From Hyphomicrobiales bacterium (GTDB taxonomy: Bacteria; Pseudomonadota; Alphaproteobacteria; Rhizobiales; Beijerinckiaceae), in assembly GCA_027483895.1 (NCBI GenBank), contig JAIXTP010000027.1:96638-160637 (forward strand): 64,000 nt of DNA. The letters run 5' to 3'. The notes under the pieces are model-generated. The model was not told the DNA's origin. It did not search any database and saw nothing but the letters and a program-made list of their open reading frames with translations. The first letter of the stretch is position 1. The number at the start of each line of letters is the position of its first letter. Of this stretch, positions 17,023 to 29,577 are shown one piece after another. The translations under genes were made by a program, and so were the position numbers.

Positions 17023-19269
17023 ATGGGTGAACGGGTCGAGCCGCCGTCGGGCGACGGGGTGGAAAGCGTCAATCTCAGGGAAGCGCTGGAAGAGCGCTAT
17101 CTCGCCTATGCGCTCTCCACCATCATGCATCGCGCGCTGCCGGACGCGCGCGACGGGCTGAAGCCGGTCCATCGCCGCATCCTCCATGCCATGCGGCTCC
17201 TGAAACTCGATCCGAATGCGGGCTTCAAGAAGTCGGCCCGCGTCGTCGGCGACGTCATCGGCAAATACCACCCGCACGGCGACCAGTCGGTCTATGACGC
17301 GCTGGTCCGCCTCGCGCAGGATTTCGCCGTCCGCTATCCGCTCGTCGACGGGCAGGGCAATTTCGGCAATATCGACGGCGATAGCGCCGCCGCGATGCGC
17401 TACACCGAAGCGCGCATGACCGAGGTCGCGCGCCTCCTGCTCGACGGCATCGACGAGGACGCGGTCGATTTCCGCGAGACCTATGACGGCTCCGAGGACG
17501 AGCCCGTCGTGCTGCCCGCGGCCTTCCCCAATCTGCTCGCCAACGGCTCGCAGGGCATCGCGGTCGGCATGGCGACCTCGATCCCGCCGCACAACGTGGC
17601 CGAGATCTGCGACGCGGCGCTCTATCTCGTCGGCCATCCGAACGCGACCTCCGACCAGCTGCTCACCTTCGTGCCCGGCCCGGATTTCCCGACCGGGGGC
17701 ATCATGGTCGAAAGCCGCGATTCCATAGCGGAGGCCTATCGGACGGGGCGCGGGGGCTTCCGCGTCCGCGCACGCTGGCACAAGGAAGAACTGCCGCGGG
17801 GCGGCTGGGTCGCGGTGGTCACCGAGATCCCCTATCTCGTGCCCAAGGCGCGGCTGATCGAGAAGATCGCGGAGCTTCTGAACGATCGGAAGCTGCCCAT
17901 TCTCGCCGACGTGCGCGACGAGTCCGCCGAAGACGTACGCATCGTCTTCGAGCCGCGCTCGCGCACCGTCGACCCCGACCTCCTCATGGAATCCCTGTTC
18001 CGGCTCACCGAGCTGGAAAGCCGCATTCCGATGAACATGAACGTGCTCACCGGCGGGCTGGTGCCGAAGGTGCTGGGCCTTGCGGACGTGCTGCGCGAAT
18101 GGCTCGATCATCGCCGCGAGGTGCTGCTCAGGCGCTCGCGCTTCCGGCTCGACAAGATCGAGAAGCGGCTGGAGATCCTGCGCGGTCTGCTGATCGTCTA
18201 TCTCGACCTCGATCGCGTGATCAAGATCATCCGCGAGGAGGACGAGCCGAAGGCCGAACTCATCCGCGTGTTCGAGCTCACCGACACGCAGGCCGAGGCG
18301 ATCCTCAACACCCGCCTGCGCTCGCTGCGCAAGCTCGAAGAGATGGAGCTCAAGAAGGAGCTCGCGGACCTTCTCGACGAGAAGAGCGGCATCGAAGGCC
18401 TGCTCGGCTCGGAAGAGCAGCAGTGGAAGACCGTCTCCTGGCAGATCCGGGAGGTGAAGAAGTCCTTCTCCAAGGAGACGCCGCTCGGCCGTCGCCGGAC
18501 CGATTTCGGCGAGACCCCGTTCGCCGCCGACCTCGACCTCACCGAAGCGATGGTGGAGCGCGAGCCGCTGACCGTCGTCGTTTCGGAAAAGGGCTGGATC
18601 CGCGCGCTGAAGGGGCATGTGCAGGATCTCGGGTCGCTCCAGTTCAAGGGCGACGACGGGCTGAAGATCAGCTTCTTCACCGAGACGACCGCCAAGATCC
18701 TCGTGATGACCTCGGACGGAAAGGTCTTCACGCTCGACGCGGCCAAGCTGCCCGGCGGGCGCGGCTTCGGCGATCCGGTGCGGCTGATGGCCGATCTCGA
18801 CGAAGGCGCCGAGATCGTCACGGCTTGGGCGCATCGCCCGGGCACCAAGCTCCTCTTCGCGGCGGCGAGCGGACGCGGCTTCGTCGCGGCGTCGGACGAC
18901 ATTCCGGCGGGCACGCGCAAGGGTCGTCAGGTGCTCAATCTCGACGCCAAGGACGTGGCGAAGCTCGCGATCCCCGCCGAGGGCGACTCCGTCGCCGTGA
19001 TCGGCGAGAACCGGAAGCTCCTCGTCTTCCCGCTGAGCCAGATCCCGGAAATGTCGCGCGGCAAGGGCGTGAGGCTGCAGCGCTACAAGGATGGCGGTCT
19101 TTCCGATGCCAAGGTCTTCCCGAGCGCGGACGGCCTCACCTGGCTCGATACGTCGGGCCGCACCTGGACCGTGGCGGGGGACGATCTGCGCGAATGGATC
19201 GGCAATCGCGCCGACTCCGGTCGCCTGCCGCCCAAGGGCTTCCCGAAGTCGAACCGCTTCTCCGGGTAA
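17023..19269 (+). CDS. parC: DNA topoisomerase IV subunit A
   Basis: A 748-residue type IIA topoisomerase subunit that decatenates daughter chromosomes together with ParE. The N-terminal cleavage domain has the QRDR region [19 protein letters not shown] and the catalytic tyrosine Y127 in [10 protein letters not shown]. The C-terminal half carries the beta-pinwheel DNA-wrapping domain with weak repeats ([26 protein letters not shown]). The Ser of the QRDR is Asp-Gln-Ser-Val, the usual wild-type form. Length fits ParC rather than GyrA. Confidence 0.93.
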   Translation: MGERVEPPSGDGVESVNLREALEERYLAYALSTIMHRALPDARDGLKPVHRRILHAMRLLKLDPNAGFKKSARVVGDVIGKYHPHGDQSVYDALVRLAQDFAVRYPLVDGQGNFGNIDGDSAAAMRYTEARMTEVARLLLDGIDEDAVDFRETYDGSEDEPVVLPAAFPNLLANGSQGIAVGMATSIPPHNVAEICDAALYLVGHPNATSDQLLTFVPGPDFPTGGIMVESRDSIAEAYRTGRGGFRVRARWHKEELPRGGWVAVVTEIPYLVPKARLIEKIAELLNDRKLPILADVRDESAEDVRIVFEPRSRTVDPDLLMESLFRLTELESRIPMNMNVLTGGLVPKVLGLADVLREWLDHRREVLLRRSRFRLDKIEKRLEILRGLLIVYLDLDRVIKIIREEDEPKAELIRVFELTDTQAEAILNTRLRSLRKLEEMELKKELADLLDEKSGIEGLLGSEEQQWKTVSWQIREVKKSFSKETPLGRRRTDFGETPFAADLDLTEAMVEREPLTVVVSEKGWIRALKGHVQDLGSLQFKGDDGLKISFFTETTAKILVMTSDGKVFTLDAAKLPGGRGFGDPVRLMADLDEGAEIVTAWAHRPGTKLLFAAASGRGFVAASDDIPAGTRKGRQVLNLDAKDVAKLAIPAEGDSVAVIGENRKLLVFPLSQIPEMSRGKGVRLQRYKDGGLSDAKVFPSADGLTWLDTSGRTWTVAGDDLREWIGNRADSGRLPPKGFPKSNRFSG

Positions 19270-19323
19270 GTCCCGTCCGGCGCGCTCGGCGGTGAGCCCT
19301 GTCCTTCGCAGGCCCGCCGGGCC

Positions 19324-20151
19324 ATGATGCCGCCTCACGACACGGAGCCCGGCTTGTCGCGCGAACCCATGCTGAACCTGCCCCGCGTCGTGACGGCGCT
19401 GATCGCGCTGATGATCGGCATCGAGGCGGTGCGGAGCTTTCTCACGCCCGAGACCGACTTCGAATGGACGCTGGCCTTCGCCTTCGTACCGTTCAGGATC
19501 AGCGACGCCCTCGGCTGGGATCCGCTGCCCGCGCTCGAGGCCGCGGCGGTCGATGCGCCCCGGCGCGGCGTGGAAGCGGGCAAGTTCGCGCTCGGGCTCT
19601 ATCTGGCCGAACAGGACGACGGCATCGCGCCTTGGACCGTCGTGACCCATGCCTTTCTGCATGGCGGCTGGGTCCACGTCTTCCTGAATTCCTTCTGGCT
19701 CGCGGCGTTCGGAAGTCCGCTCGCGCGCCGCTTCGGCGCCGTCCGCTTCCTCGCCTTCTTCGCCGTCTCCGCGATGGGCGGGGCGGCCGCGCATTTCGTC
19801 TCGCATTGGAGCGATCCGATCCCGCTCGTCGGCGCGTCCGGCGCGATCTCCGGCTGCATGGCCGCGACCGCCTTCTTCATGTTCTCGCGGGACGAGGAGG
19901 CCTTCGACGGCTTCGAGCGGGCGGCATGGCGCCGTCCCGCGCTCGATCTCATGCAAGCGCTGTCCGATCGGCGCGTGCTGATGTTCCTGCTCTCATGGGT
20001 CGCGATCAACATCGTGGTCGGGCTGTCGGGCGCCACGCTCGGCGCTTCGGGCGAGATCGCGTGGGAGGCTCATCTCGGCGGATTCGCCGCAGGCCTGCTG
20101 CTCTTCCGTTTCTTCGACCGGCAAGTCCGCGCGGGCCCGTTGCGGCTCTGA
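19324..20151 (+). CDS. Rhomboid family intramembrane serine protease
   Basis: A 275-residue polytopic membrane protein. It has the rhomboid features HGGWVHVFLNSFWLAAFG (helix 2 His/Asn), GASGAISG with the nucleophile S172, and the catalytic His H250 in EAHLGGFAAG, so the Ser-His dyad is complete. A long loop after the first helix (about 35-100) is typical of alphaproteobacterial members. Substrates are unknown. Several Met codons near the start (19324, 19327, 19369) leave the exact N-terminus open. Confidence 0.88.
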   Translation: MMPPHDTEPGLSREPMLNLPRVVTALIALMIGIEAVRSFLTPETDFEWTLAFAFVPFRISDALGWDPLPALEAAAVDAPRRGVEAGKFALGLYLAEQDDGIAPWTVVTHAFLHGGWVHVFLNSFWLAAFGSPLARRFGAVRFLAFFAVSAMGGAAAHFVSHWSDPIPLVGASGAISGCMAATAFFMFSRDEEAFDGFERAAWRRPALDLMQALSDRRVLMFLLSWVAINIVVGLSGATLGASGEIAWEAHLGGFAAGLLLFRFFDRQVRAGPLRL

Positions 20152-20262
20152 CCTTTCGGGTGCACTCTTTTTCCCGTGGACGCGTACCGCGTCGAACGAT
20201 CCGCGTCCCGTCAGTCGCGTTGTGAGTTGATGAGGGGAAACTAAAAAAGCGGAGGTTCGTCC

Positions 20263-20691
20263 ATGAACGTGCGTCATATCCTCGCCGGCAAAGGGGATTT
20301 CGTCGTCGCCATCCCGCCCGACCGCAGCTTGGAGGAGGCGGCGCGGCTGCTCTCCGAAAAGCGGATCGGCGCGCTTCTGGTGCTCGGCAAATCGGGCGAG
20401 ATTCTCGGAATTCTGTCGGAGCGCGACATCGTCCGCGCCGTGGCCCGCGGCGCCGACCGCCTGACCGCCGCCGTCTCCGAACACATGACCCCCAAAGTGA
20501 TCACCTGCTCGCTCGACACGCCGGTGACCGACCTCATGGAAGAAATGACCAGCGGCCGCTTCCGCCACATTCCCGTGATGGCCAACGGCCGGCTCGTCGG
20601 CATGGTCTCGATCGGGGACGTGGTGAAGCACCGTCTCGCGGAGATCGAAGCGGAGACGAACGCGATGAGGGATTATATCGCGACCGCCTGA
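20263..20691 (+). CDS. CBS domain pair protein
   Basis: A 142-residue protein made almost wholly of two CBS domains: PPDRSLEEAARLLSEKRIGALLVL with GILSERDIVRAVA, then CSLDTPVTDLMEEMTSGRFRHIPVM with GMVSIGDVVKHRL. Such stand-alone Bateman modules bind adenine nucleotides and regulate partner proteins. A GGAGG site lies seven bases before the ATG. It converges with hisI, whose stop is only 6 nt away. The partner is not evident from the neighbours. Confidence 0.9.
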   Translation: MNVRHILAGKGDFVVAIPPDRSLEEAARLLSEKRIGALLVLGKSGEILGILSERDIVRAVARGADRLTAAVSEHMTPKVITCSLDTPVTDLMEEMTSGRFRHIPVMANGRLVGMVSIGDVVKHRLAEIEAETNAMRDYIATA

Positions 20692-20696
20692 GGCGC

Positions 20697-21119
20697 TCAG
20701 CCGGCGACGGGGACCAGATGGAACCCGTCGTCGGTCTTCTCGATGCGCCGGTAGAAGCAGGATCTGCGGCCGGTATGGCAGCAACCGCCGTCGCCGCCGA
20801 CGCGCACGCGCATCACGATGGCGTCCTGATCGCAGTCGATCCGCATCTCGACGACGGTCTGGATCTGCCCGGACGTGTCGCCCTTGTGCCAGAGCACGTT
20901 GCGCGAGCGCGACCAGTACCAGGCCTCGCCGGTCTCGATGGTGCGGACGAGCGACTCCTCGTTCATATGCGCGACCATCAGCACGTCTCCCGAGGCATCG
21001 TCGACGGCCACGACCGTGATCAGCCCGTTCGCGTCGAATTTCAGCAGCGGCAGCGTGCCTTCCTCGACGTCGCGCTTGGTGGGCGGGGAGGAGGCCGCGG
21101 CTTTGCAGGCGTCGCACAT
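20697..21119 (-). CDS. hisI: Phosphoribosyl-AMP cyclohydrolase
   Basis: A 140-residue monofunctional HisI, without a HisE domain. It opens the adenine ring of phosphoribosyl-AMP in histidine synthesis. Motifs are LMVAHMNEESL, WYWSRSRNVLWHKG, the metal-binding RIDCDQDAI and the cysteine cluster GGCCHTGRRSCFYR that binds zinc. It is separate from the other his genes and lies near folE, an arrangement seen across Hyphomicrobiales. The folE terminator upstream suggests hisI has its own promoter. Confidence 0.94.
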   Translation of the reverse strand: MCDACKAAASSPPTKRDVEEGTLPLLKFDANGLITVVAVDDASGDVLMVAHMNEESLVRTIETGEAWYWSRSRNVLWHKGDTSGQIQTVVEMRIDCDQDAIVMRVRVGGDGGCCHTGRRSCFYRRIEKTDDGFHLVPVAG

Positions 21120-21147
21120 GGGGCGGTTTCCCGAAAGGTCCGAACGG

Positions 21148-21178
21148 AAAAGGCCCGTTCCGCGACCGGAACGGGCCT
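21148..21178 (-). terminator. Intrinsic terminator after folE
   Basis: An 11-bp stem AGGCCCGTTCC/GGAACGGGCCT (21151-21161 with 21168-21178). On the minus strand it is followed by a short T run, so it ends the leftward folE transcript before hisI. Confidence 0.8.
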
Positions 21179-21214
21179 CTTGTTAACCGGCGTGCGCGCC
21201 GAGGGGAAGCCGCT

Positions 21215-21856
21215 TCAGCGGCGCTCGAACCCGCGCACCATCGACATGAAGCGGACCTGCTCGGCCGGATCGTCGCGGAAGATGCCGGAGAAGCGGGTCG
21301 TGATCGTGGTCGATCCCGTCTTCTTCACGCCGCGCATGGACATGCACATATGCTCGGCCTCGACGAGGACGGCTACGCCGCGGGGACGAAGATGCTCGTC
21401 GAGCGCGTCCACGATCTGCGCCGTCATCGTCTCCTGCGTCTGCAGGCGGCGGGCGAAGACGTCCACGAGACGGGCGAGCTTCGACAGGCCGACGACGCCT
21501 TCGGAGGGGTAGTAGGCGATATGCGCATGGCCGACGAAGGGCACCATGTGATGCTCGCAATGGGAGCTGAACGGGATCTCCCGCACCAGCACCATGTCGT
21601 CATAGCCCTCGACCTCGGCGAAGATCTTGTCGAGCACCTCGGCGGCGCTCTCCTGGTAGCCGCCGAAGAATTCGCCGAAGGCCTTGGTGACGCGCTTGGG
21701 CGTGTCGATGAGACCCTCGCGGGACGGATCGTCGCCGGCCCAACGGATCAGCGTCCGGACGGCCGCTTCGGCCTCCTCGCGCGACGGGCGAACGACGTCT
21801 GAATCGGCTTTCGGACCTGCCGAGAGCGCGGATAAGGGCTTAACCAAAGCGTCCAT
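21215..21856 (-). CDS. folE: GTP cyclohydrolase I
   Basis: A 213-residue enzyme that converts GTP to 7,8-dihydroneopterin triphosphate, the first step of folate and tetrahydropterin synthesis. The zinc ligands are in [11 protein letters not shown] and [12 protein letters not shown], and [10 protein letters not shown] is the family motif. ATG 21856 is chosen because GGGAGG lies seven bases upstream; an earlier ATG at 21889 is less well placed. Divergent from the Fe-S scaffold gene. It could feed dihydroneopterin triphosphate to the PTPS-like protein at 2.2-2.6 kb. Confidence 0.94.
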   Translation of the reverse strand: MDALVKPLSALSAGPKADSDVVRPSREEAEAAVRTLIRWAGDDPSREGLIDTPKRVTKAFGEFFGGYQESAAEVLDKIFAEVEGYDDMVLVREIPFSSHCEHHMVPFVGHAHIAYYPSEGVVGLSKLARLVDVFARRLQTQETMTAQIVDALDEHLRPRGVAVLVEAEHMCMSMRGVKKTGSTTITTRFSGIFRDDPAEQVRFMSMVRGFERR

Positions 21857-21988
21857 AATGGCGCCTCCCGCTGGAATGACCTTCAACATACGTCGTTCCG
21901 CGGCCGTCGGACCACTCGCGCGAATGTTTTTCTCACCGCTCGCGCAAGTTCGTCCTCGACCCTATATTCCGGCCGAAAGAGGCTCGGC

Positions 21989-22447
21989 ATGCTCGACGAC
22001 ATCTACAACCGGAAGATCCTGGAACTGGCGGCGGACATTCCGCGGCTCGGGCGCCTCGCGCATCCGGACGCGACCGCGACGGCCCGGTCCAAGCTCTGCG
22101 GCTCGACCGTCACGGTGGACGTGGCGATGGCGGACGGGCGCGTGACCGATTTTGCGCATGAGGTGAAGGCCTGCGCGCTCGGTCAGGCCTCGTCCTCGAT
22201 CATGGCGCGTCATGTCGTCGGCGCGACCGCCGAGGAGCTGCGCGACGTGCGCGAGAGCGTGCGGAAGATGCTGAAGGAGAACGGCGCGCCGCCGGCCGGC
22301 AAATGGGCGGATCTGGCGGTGCTGGAGCCGGTGCGGGAGTTCAAGGCCCGGCACGCCTCCACGCTTCTGACCTTCGATGCCGTGGTCGATGCGGTCGACC
22401 GGATCGAAGCCGCGCGTGTGCCGGCGGGGCAGGTCGCGGAACGCTGA
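21989..22447 (+). CDS. Iron-sulfur cluster scaffold-like (NifU N-terminal/IscU family) protein
   Basis: A 152-residue IscU/SufU-fold protein. Two of the three cluster cysteines are present: C37 in KLCGSTVTVDV and C62 in VKACALGQAS. The third position reads KARHASTLLTF, where scaffolds normally have RxxC. A shortened ligand set like this is common in the folE-linked alphaproteobacterial subgroup, to my knowledge. It may be a scaffold with another ligand or a regulator. Divergent from folE and upstream of yidD, the standard local order. Confidence 0.85.
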   Translation: MLDDIYNRKILELAADIPRLGRLAHPDATATARSKLCGSTVTVDVAMADGRVTDFAHEVKACALGQASSSIMARHVVGATAEELRDVRESVRKMLKENGAPPAGKWADLAVLEPVREFKARHASTLLTFDAVVDAVDRIEAARVPAGQVAER

Positions 22448-22451
22448 GAGT

Positions 22452-23240
22452 TCAGCGTCCCGAGGAGAACGAGTAGTTCATCTGCGCGCCGAAGCCGAAC
22501 TGGTTCTGCACCGGGGCGGCGCTCCGCGTCGCGGTGCCGTCCGCAGACTGGCCGACCATGCGGTCGAAATTCGCATAGAAGGTCGTCGAGAGGCCGGAGG
22601 ACAGGCCGACATTCAGCGAGGCCGCGGCGCCGACGGAGCGGACGCCCGTATCGGAGCGATAGGCGCCCGCGAGCGTGTCGCCGCGAAGAGCGACGGGCGT
22701 GAAGCCGTAGGACGTCTGCAGATAGTCCTGACCGGCGAGATGCAGGCGCGGGCCCGCGGCCAGCATGGCCCCGCCGTCGAAGCGATGGACGTAATCGGCG
22801 CCGATCGACCCCGTGGGAGGAGCGACGCCCGTCACGTCGAAACGCGCTTCCGCGCGCAGACGGATGCGGCCGGGTTCGGCCCAATATTCGGCGAAGAAGC
22901 CGGGGTCGAGAACCGGGCGGGAGGCGTCGAGCACGCCGAAGCCGTTGCCGGTCTCGCGGCGCGCGCCGACGCCGCTGAGAACGCCGAAGTCGAGCCGGGA
23001 GCCCGACGGCGAGACGCCGGTCGCCGACTCGCCGACGAGGGGCGACCGAAGGCCGCGCACGTTCATCGACGGCAGCGTGACGAAGCTGTAGGAGTCCGAT
23101 CCGGGAAAGACGGGCGCGGTGAGCGCTGCGCCTCGGACGGTGGCTGTCCAACCCGCGGCCTTGGTCTCGGACATGGCCGAGGCAGGCACGACGGAACCGA
23201 CCACGAGGGCGAAGGCTCCGATGCGGACGAGAACGGTCAT
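22452..23240 (-). CDS. MipA/OmpV family outer-membrane protein
   Basis: A 262-residue exported protein with signal peptide MTVLVRIGAFALVVGSVVPASA. The mature part is an alternating beta-strand barrel: AALTAPVFPGSDSYSFVTLPSM, DFGVLSGVGAR and a C-terminal strand FGFGAQMNYSFSSGR. The pattern fits MipA/OmpV, outer-membrane barrels linked in other bacteria to murein-complex scaffolding or to osmotic and antibiotic response. An upstream ATG at 23261 is also possible. It ends 4 nt from the convergent scaffold-like gene. Confidence 0.75.
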   Translation of the reverse strand: MTVLVRIGAFALVVGSVVPASAMSETKAAGWTATVRGAALTAPVFPGSDSYSFVTLPSMNVRGLRSPLVGESATGVSPSGSRLDFGVLSGVGARRETGNGFGVLDASRPVLDPGFFAEYWAEPGRIRLRAEARFDVTGVAPPTGSIGADYVHRFDGGAMLAAGPRLHLAGQDYLQTSYGFTPVALRGDTLAGAYRSDTGVRSVGAAASLNVGLSSGLSTTFYANFDRMVGQSADGTATRSAAPVQNQFGFGAQMNYSFSSGR

Positions 23241-23284
23241 CGCGTGTTCCGATCTGGTCATGGCGAAGGTCTAGGCGAGGTCGA

Positions 23285-23662
23285 ATGGTGAAGCAACCCT
23301 TAACGCGCCCGACTTGGTCCGAAATGCCCGCCCTGTGCGCGCGTGGGTTGATAAGGCTTTATCAACTCTCATTTTCGGCGATTCTGGGGCGACATTGTCG
23401 TCACCTCCCGTCATGCTCGGAATTCACATCCGAAGCGATCGGCAAATACGGTCTCTGGGCCGGCGGATGGATGGGATTCGCACGGATCTGCCGTTGCCGT
23501 CCGGGCGGGACGGACGGTCTCGATTTCGTTCCCGAAAGCCTGCCGGCGGAGGCTTCGTGGAACCGTCCGTGGCGTTACGGGCTCTGGCGTTCGACCAATC
23601 CCGGCCCGCGTTTCGTCTGCGACGACGGCGGCGGGAGCGGCGATACGGATCGGAAGATCTAG
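23285..23662 (+). CDS. yidD: Membrane protein insertion efficiency factor YidD
   Basis: A 125-residue protein with the YidD core IRLYQLSFSAILGRHCRHLPSCSEFTSEAI, then GLWAGGWMGFARICRCRPGGTDGLDFVP. It has the amphipathic helix and conserved cysteines of the family. YidD associates with the inner membrane and aids YidC-dependent insertion. Its C-terminus overlaps the 3' end of the convergent oxyR gene by 4 nt. The start at 23285 gives a slightly long N-terminus; a Met at 23324 is an alternative. Confidence 0.9.
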   Translation: MVKQPLTRPTWSEMPALCARGLIRLYQLSFSAILGRHCRHLPSCSEFTSEAIGKYGLWAGGWMGFARICRCRPGGTDGLDFVPESLPAEASWNRPWRYGLWRSTNPGPRFVCDDGGGSGDTDRKI

Positions 23663-24558
23663 GCCGCCCGTTCGGCCGCCGCGGCGCGCCTCACGATCTC
23701 CGCGATCTCCGCCAACCGATATGCAAGGGGGCTGGTCCGCCGCCAGATCATCCCGATGGTCCGCGAGGGCTGCGGGCCCTCGAAACGGGCGACGGAGACC
23801 GCGGCCGAGCGCGTTTCGACGCCCACGGCCATTTCCGGAATCAAGGTTACCCCGATCCCCGCGCCCACCATCTGCACCAGCGTGGACAGCGAACTGCCGT
23901 CCAGCAATTCGCGGGGCCGGGCGGAGCGCATGGCGCAGAACGAGAGGGCCTGATCGCGGAAGCAGTGCCCTTCTTCGAGCAGCAAGAGGCGCATCTCGCG
24001 CAGGGCCTCGCGGTTCGGCACGGGCTTGGCCTCGTCGGACTTGGGGCGGACGAGCACGAAGGTCTCTTCGAACAGCGGCGTTTCGGTCAGCGACGCTTCC
24101 GAAACGGGCAGGGCGACGATGGCGGTGTCGAGCCGTCCTTCCGCGAGTTCTTCCAGCAGGTTCGGCGTCACCGTCTCGCGGATGCGGATGTCGAGTTCGG
24201 GGTGCACCCGCGTGAGTTCGCCGATGATGGCGGGCAGCAGATAGGGCGCGACCGTGGGGATGACGCCGATCCGCAGACGGCCCGTCAGCCGGTCGCGCGC
24301 GGCGCGGGCCACGTCCTCGAGTTCGTCCACGGCGCGCAGGATCTCGCCGACGCGGCCGGCGAAGTCCTCGCCGAGCTGGGTCAATCGCACCTGCCGCGCA
24401 CCCCGCTCGAACAGCTCCGAGCCGAGCGCTTCCTCCAATTCCCGGATCTGCATGGACATGGCCGGCTGGGAGATCGCGCAGGCGTCGGCCGCGCGGCCGA
24501 AATGGCCGAGGCGGGCCAAGGCGTCGAAATAGCGAAGCTGCCTCAAGGTGAAATTCAT
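23659..24558 (-). CDS. oxyR: Hydrogen-peroxide-sensing LysR-type regulator OxyR
   Basis: A 299-residue LysR regulator. The winged helix-turn-helix is at the N-terminus (LRYFDALARLGHFGRAADACAISQPAMS). The redox motif LLLEEGHCFRDQALSFC matches E. coli OxyR; counting from the Met at 24558 the two cysteines fall exactly at 199 and 208, the pair that forms the peroxide-sensing disulfide. This numbering favours 24558 over the ATG at 24561. It is divergent from katG, its classical target, so the shared 210-base region should hold its operator. Confidence 0.95.
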   Translation of the reverse strand: MNFTLRQLRYFDALARLGHFGRAADACAISQPAMSMQIRELEEALGSELFERGARQVRLTQLGEDFAGRVGEILRAVDELEDVARAARDRLTGRLRIGVIPTVAPYLLPAIIGELTRVHPELDIRIRETVTPNLLEELAEGRLDTAIVALPVSEASLTETPLFEETFVLVRPKSDEAKPVPNREALREMRLLLLEEGHCFRDQALSFCAMRSARPRELLDGSSLSTLVQMVGAGIGVTLIPEMAVGVETRSAAVSVARFEGPQPSRTIGMIWRRTSPLAYRLAEIAEIVRRAAAAERAA

Positions 24559-26967
<2,409 letters not shown>

Positions 26968-26993
26968 TCGGCGGTCGTTCTCGTTCCCCCGAG

Positions 26994-27036
26994 CGGGGCG
27001 GCGTTCCGGACCGGAGCGCCGCCCCGTTTCATTTTC
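26994..27036 (+). terminator. Intrinsic terminator after katG
   Basis: A GC-rich hairpin CGGGGCGGCG/CGCCGCCCCG (26994-27003 with 27017-27026), extended by the inner TTCC/GGA bases, then GTTTCATTTT. It lies 27 bases after the katG stop. Confidence 0.8.
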
Positions 27037-27209
27037 GGCGCCTCGCGGCTTGCGCGCGGGGCCGAAACATCGTTGGTACTGCCGCTGTCGGCGTCGCGTT
27101 GAAAGCGCGCGCCGTCCGGCGCGCCCGCATCCGGCGGTCGTCGCCGCAAGGACGAAACAGAAGACCGCTTACCTGCGTGGTTGGCAGGAGTGAGCGGGAG
27201 GAGTTCTCG

Positions 27210-29150
27210 ATGATCCACGTCACCTTTCCCGACGGCGCCGTCCGTGAATTCGCGCCTGGCACCACCGGCCTCGACATCGCCAAGGGCATTTCCCCCTCGC
27301 TCGCCAAGCGCACCGTCGCCATGACGCTCGACGGCGTCCTCAGCGATCTCTCCGATCCCATCGCCAAGGACGCGAAGATCGAATTCGTGAACCGCGACGA
27401 CTCGCGCGCGCTCGAACTCATCCGCCACGACTGCGCGCACGTCCTCGCCGAGGCGGTGCAGACGCTGTGGCCGGGAACGCAGGTGACCATCGGCCCCGTC
27501 ATCGAGAACGGCTTCTATTACGACTTCTTCCGCAGCGAGCCCTTCACGCCCGACGATTTCGCCGCCATCGAGGCGGAGATGCGCAAGATCATCGCGCGCG
27601 ACGCGCCCTTCACGAAGGAGAGCTGGTCGCGGGAGGAAACCAAGCGCGTGTTCCGCGAGAAGGGCGAACTCTTCAAGGTCGAGCTCGTCGACGCGATCCC
27701 CGAAGGCCAGGACATCAAGATCTATCGGCAGGGCGACTGGTTCGACCTTTGCCGCGGCCCGCACATGACCTCGACGGGCAAGATCGGCGACGCCTTCAAG
27801 CTGATGAAGGTGGCGGGCGCCTATTGGCGCGGCGACAGCAACAACCCGATGCTGACCCGCATCTACGCGACCGCATTCGCCAAGAAGGAGGATCTCGACG
27901 CCTATCTCCACCAGCTGGAGGAGGCCGAGAAGCGCGACCATCGCCGGCTCGGCCGCGAGATGGATCTCTTCCACTTTCAGGAAGAGGGCCCGGGTACGGT
28001 CTTCTGGCATCCGAAGGGCTGGACGCTGTTCCAGACGCTCATCGGCTACATGCGCCGTCGCCAGCAGGAGGCGGGCTATATCGAGGTGAACACGCCGCAG
28101 GTGCTCGACCGCGCGCTGTGGGAGACCTCGGGCCACTGGCAGACCTATCGCGAGAACATGTTCGTCACCCAGACGGAGGACGATCGCGTCTTCTCGCTGA
28201 AGCCGATGAACTGCCCCGGCCATGTGCAGATCTTCAAGCACGGGCTGAAGAGCTATCGCGACCTGCCGACCAAGATCGCCGAATTCGGCATCGTGCATCG
28301 CTACGAGCCTTCCGGCGCGCTGCACGGCCTCATGCGCGTCCGCGCCTTCACGCAGGACGACGCGCACATCTTCTGCTCGGAAGAGCAGATCATGGACGAG
28401 GCCATGCAGATCAACGACCTCATCATGTCGATCTACAAGGATTTCGGCTTCGAGGACGTGATCGTGAAGCTCTCGACTCGGCCCGAGAAGCGCGTCGGCG
28501 CTGACGAGGCCTGGGACAAGGCGGAGGCGGCGCTCGGCCGCGTGCTCGACACGCTGGCCGCGCGCGGCATGAAGACCGGCATCAATCCGGGCGAAGGCGC
28601 CTTCTACGGACCGAAGCTCGAATACACGCTGCGCGACACGATCGGCCGCGAATGGCAGTGCGGCACGACGCAGGTCGACTTCAACCTGCCGTCGCGCTTC
28701 GGCGCCACCTATATCGGCGCCGATGGCGAGAAGAAGACGCCGGTGATGGTGCACCGCGCGATGTTCGGCTCGCTGGAGCGCTTCACGGGCATCCTGATCG
28801 AGCATTTCGCCGGTCATTTCCCGCTGTGGCTCTCGCCGCTGCAGGCGGTGGTCTGCACGATCACCTCGGACGCGGACGACTATGCGCTCGACGTGCTCGC
28901 GCAGCTGCGCAAGGTGGGGCTGCGGGCCGAAGCGGATCTGCGCAACGAGAAGATCACCTACAAGGTCCGCGAGCATTCGCTGGCCAAGGTGCCGGTGCTG
29001 ATCGTGGTGGGTCGCAAGGAAGCCGCCGAGCGGACCGTCTCGGTCCGGCGGCTCGGCTCGCCCGACCAGACGGGCATGACTCTCGACGCCTGCGTGACGT
29101 CGCTGGCCGACGAGGCGATCGCCCCGGACGTGCGCCGCGCGCAAGCCTGA
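27210..29150 (+). CDS. thrS: Threonyl-tRNA synthetase
   Basis: A 646-residue class II synthetase. Domains in order: TGS (1-60, [14 protein letters not shown]); second additional domain with [12 protein letters not shown] and the editing-site region (about 65-245); catalytic core with [13 protein letters not shown], whose Cys is a zinc ligand, and [20 protein letters not shown] (motif 2); C-terminal anticodon-binding domain (about 540-640). A GGGAGGAG site a few bases before ATG 27210 fixes the start; the frame open upstream overlaps katG in antisense-like usage. Confidence 0.97.
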   Translation: MIHVTFPDGAVREFAPGTTGLDIAKGISPSLAKRTVAMTLDGVLSDLSDPIAKDAKIEFVNRDDSRALELIRHDCAHVLAEAVQTLWPGTQVTIGPVIENGFYYDFFRSEPFTPDDFAAIEAEMRKIIARDAPFTKESWSREETKRVFREKGELFKVELVDAIPEGQDIKIYRQGDWFDLCRGPHMTSTGKIGDAFKLMKVAGAYWRGDSNNPMLTRIYATAFAKKEDLDAYLHQLEEAEKRDHRRLGREMDLFHFQEEGPGTVFWHPKGWTLFQTLIGYMRRRQQEAGYIEVNTPQVLDRALWETSGHWQTYRENMFVTQTEDDRVFSLKPMNCPGHVQIFKHGLKSYRDLPTKIAEFGIVHRYEPSGALHGLMRVRAFTQDDAHIFCSEEQIMDEAMQINDLIMSIYKDFGFEDVIVKLSTRPEKRVGADEAWDKAEAALGRVLDTLAARGMKTGINPGEGAFYGPKLEYTLRDTIGREWQCGTTQVDFNLPSRFGATYIGADGEKKTPVMVHRAMFGSLERFTGILIEHFAGHFPLWLSPLQAVVCTITSDADDYALDVLAQLRKVGLRAEADLRNEKITYKVREHSLAKVPVLIVVGRKEAAERTVSVRRLGSPDQTGMTLDACVTSLADEAIAPDVRRAQA

Positions 29151-29175
29151 CGCGTTTTTCCGAGTTTCGGGAACC

Positions 29176-29208
29176 GACGCCGGGGCCTCGCCCCGGCGTC
29201 TTCATTTC
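29176..29208 (+). terminator. Intrinsic terminator after thrS
   Basis: A perfect 11-bp stem GACGCCGGGGC/GCCCCGGCGTC (29176-29186 with 29190-29200), followed by TTCATTT. It also sits at the 3' end of the convergent cytochrome gene and could slow transcription from either side. Confidence 0.85.
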
Positions 29209-29507
29209 TGCGTGCGGATATAGGCGGTGAGGTCGTCCGCCTCGCTGCGGCCGAGCTGCATGTTCGGCATCGACGGGTGGGGTCCGGCCAGCACTTCGGC
29301 GAGGGGGCGGCTGCGGAAGTCGATCCGGCCCGCCAGTTCGGAGAAGGGCGGTGCGCCTTCCGACCCCCGCGATTGCTCCGACGAGACGACGTGGCAGGCG
29401 GCGCACCACCGTTCCGCGATGCGGCGGCCTTCCGCCGGGTCCGCTGCGGATGCCGGCACGGTGCCCCAAAGGGCGACCGCCGCCGCGATGATCGTTGCTC
29501 CGCGCAT
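29202..29507 (-). CDS. Small class I c-type cytochrome
   Basis: A 101-residue periplasmic protein with signal peptide MRGATIIAAAVALWGTVPASA. It has one heme-binding motif, C35-A-A-C38-H39, and an axial-Met region in PSMPNMQLGRSEADDLTAYI. This is the normal size of a single-heme class I cytochrome c. ATG 29507 has GGAGAG just upstream. It probably carries electrons in the periplasm; the partner is unknown. It is on the opposite strand to thrS and is followed upstream by an exported beta-rich protein gene on the same strand. Confidence 0.85.
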   Translation of the reverse strand: MRGATIIAAAVALWGTVPASAADPAEGRRIAERWCAACHVVSSEQSRGSEGAPPFSELAGRIDFRSRPLAEVLAGPHPSMPNMQLGRSEADDLTAYIRTQK

Positions 29508-29577
29508 GCCGTGCTCTCCGGGGATCGAGAGGGAAAGTCTACAAAGCCCCGAGAGGTTCGACAAAGCCTATCGGCGC

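Noticed and set aside
16417..19956. 1179-codon leftward open frame opposite recO, parC and rhomboid genes
   Set aside because: It is antisense to strong family matches on the plus strand, and its composition is that of a GC-rich shadow.
20152..20262. EcfG-type general stress promoter upstream of the CBS gene
   Set aside because: GAAC and CGTT are present but 20 bases apart, too far for the GGAAC-N16/17-CGTT pattern.
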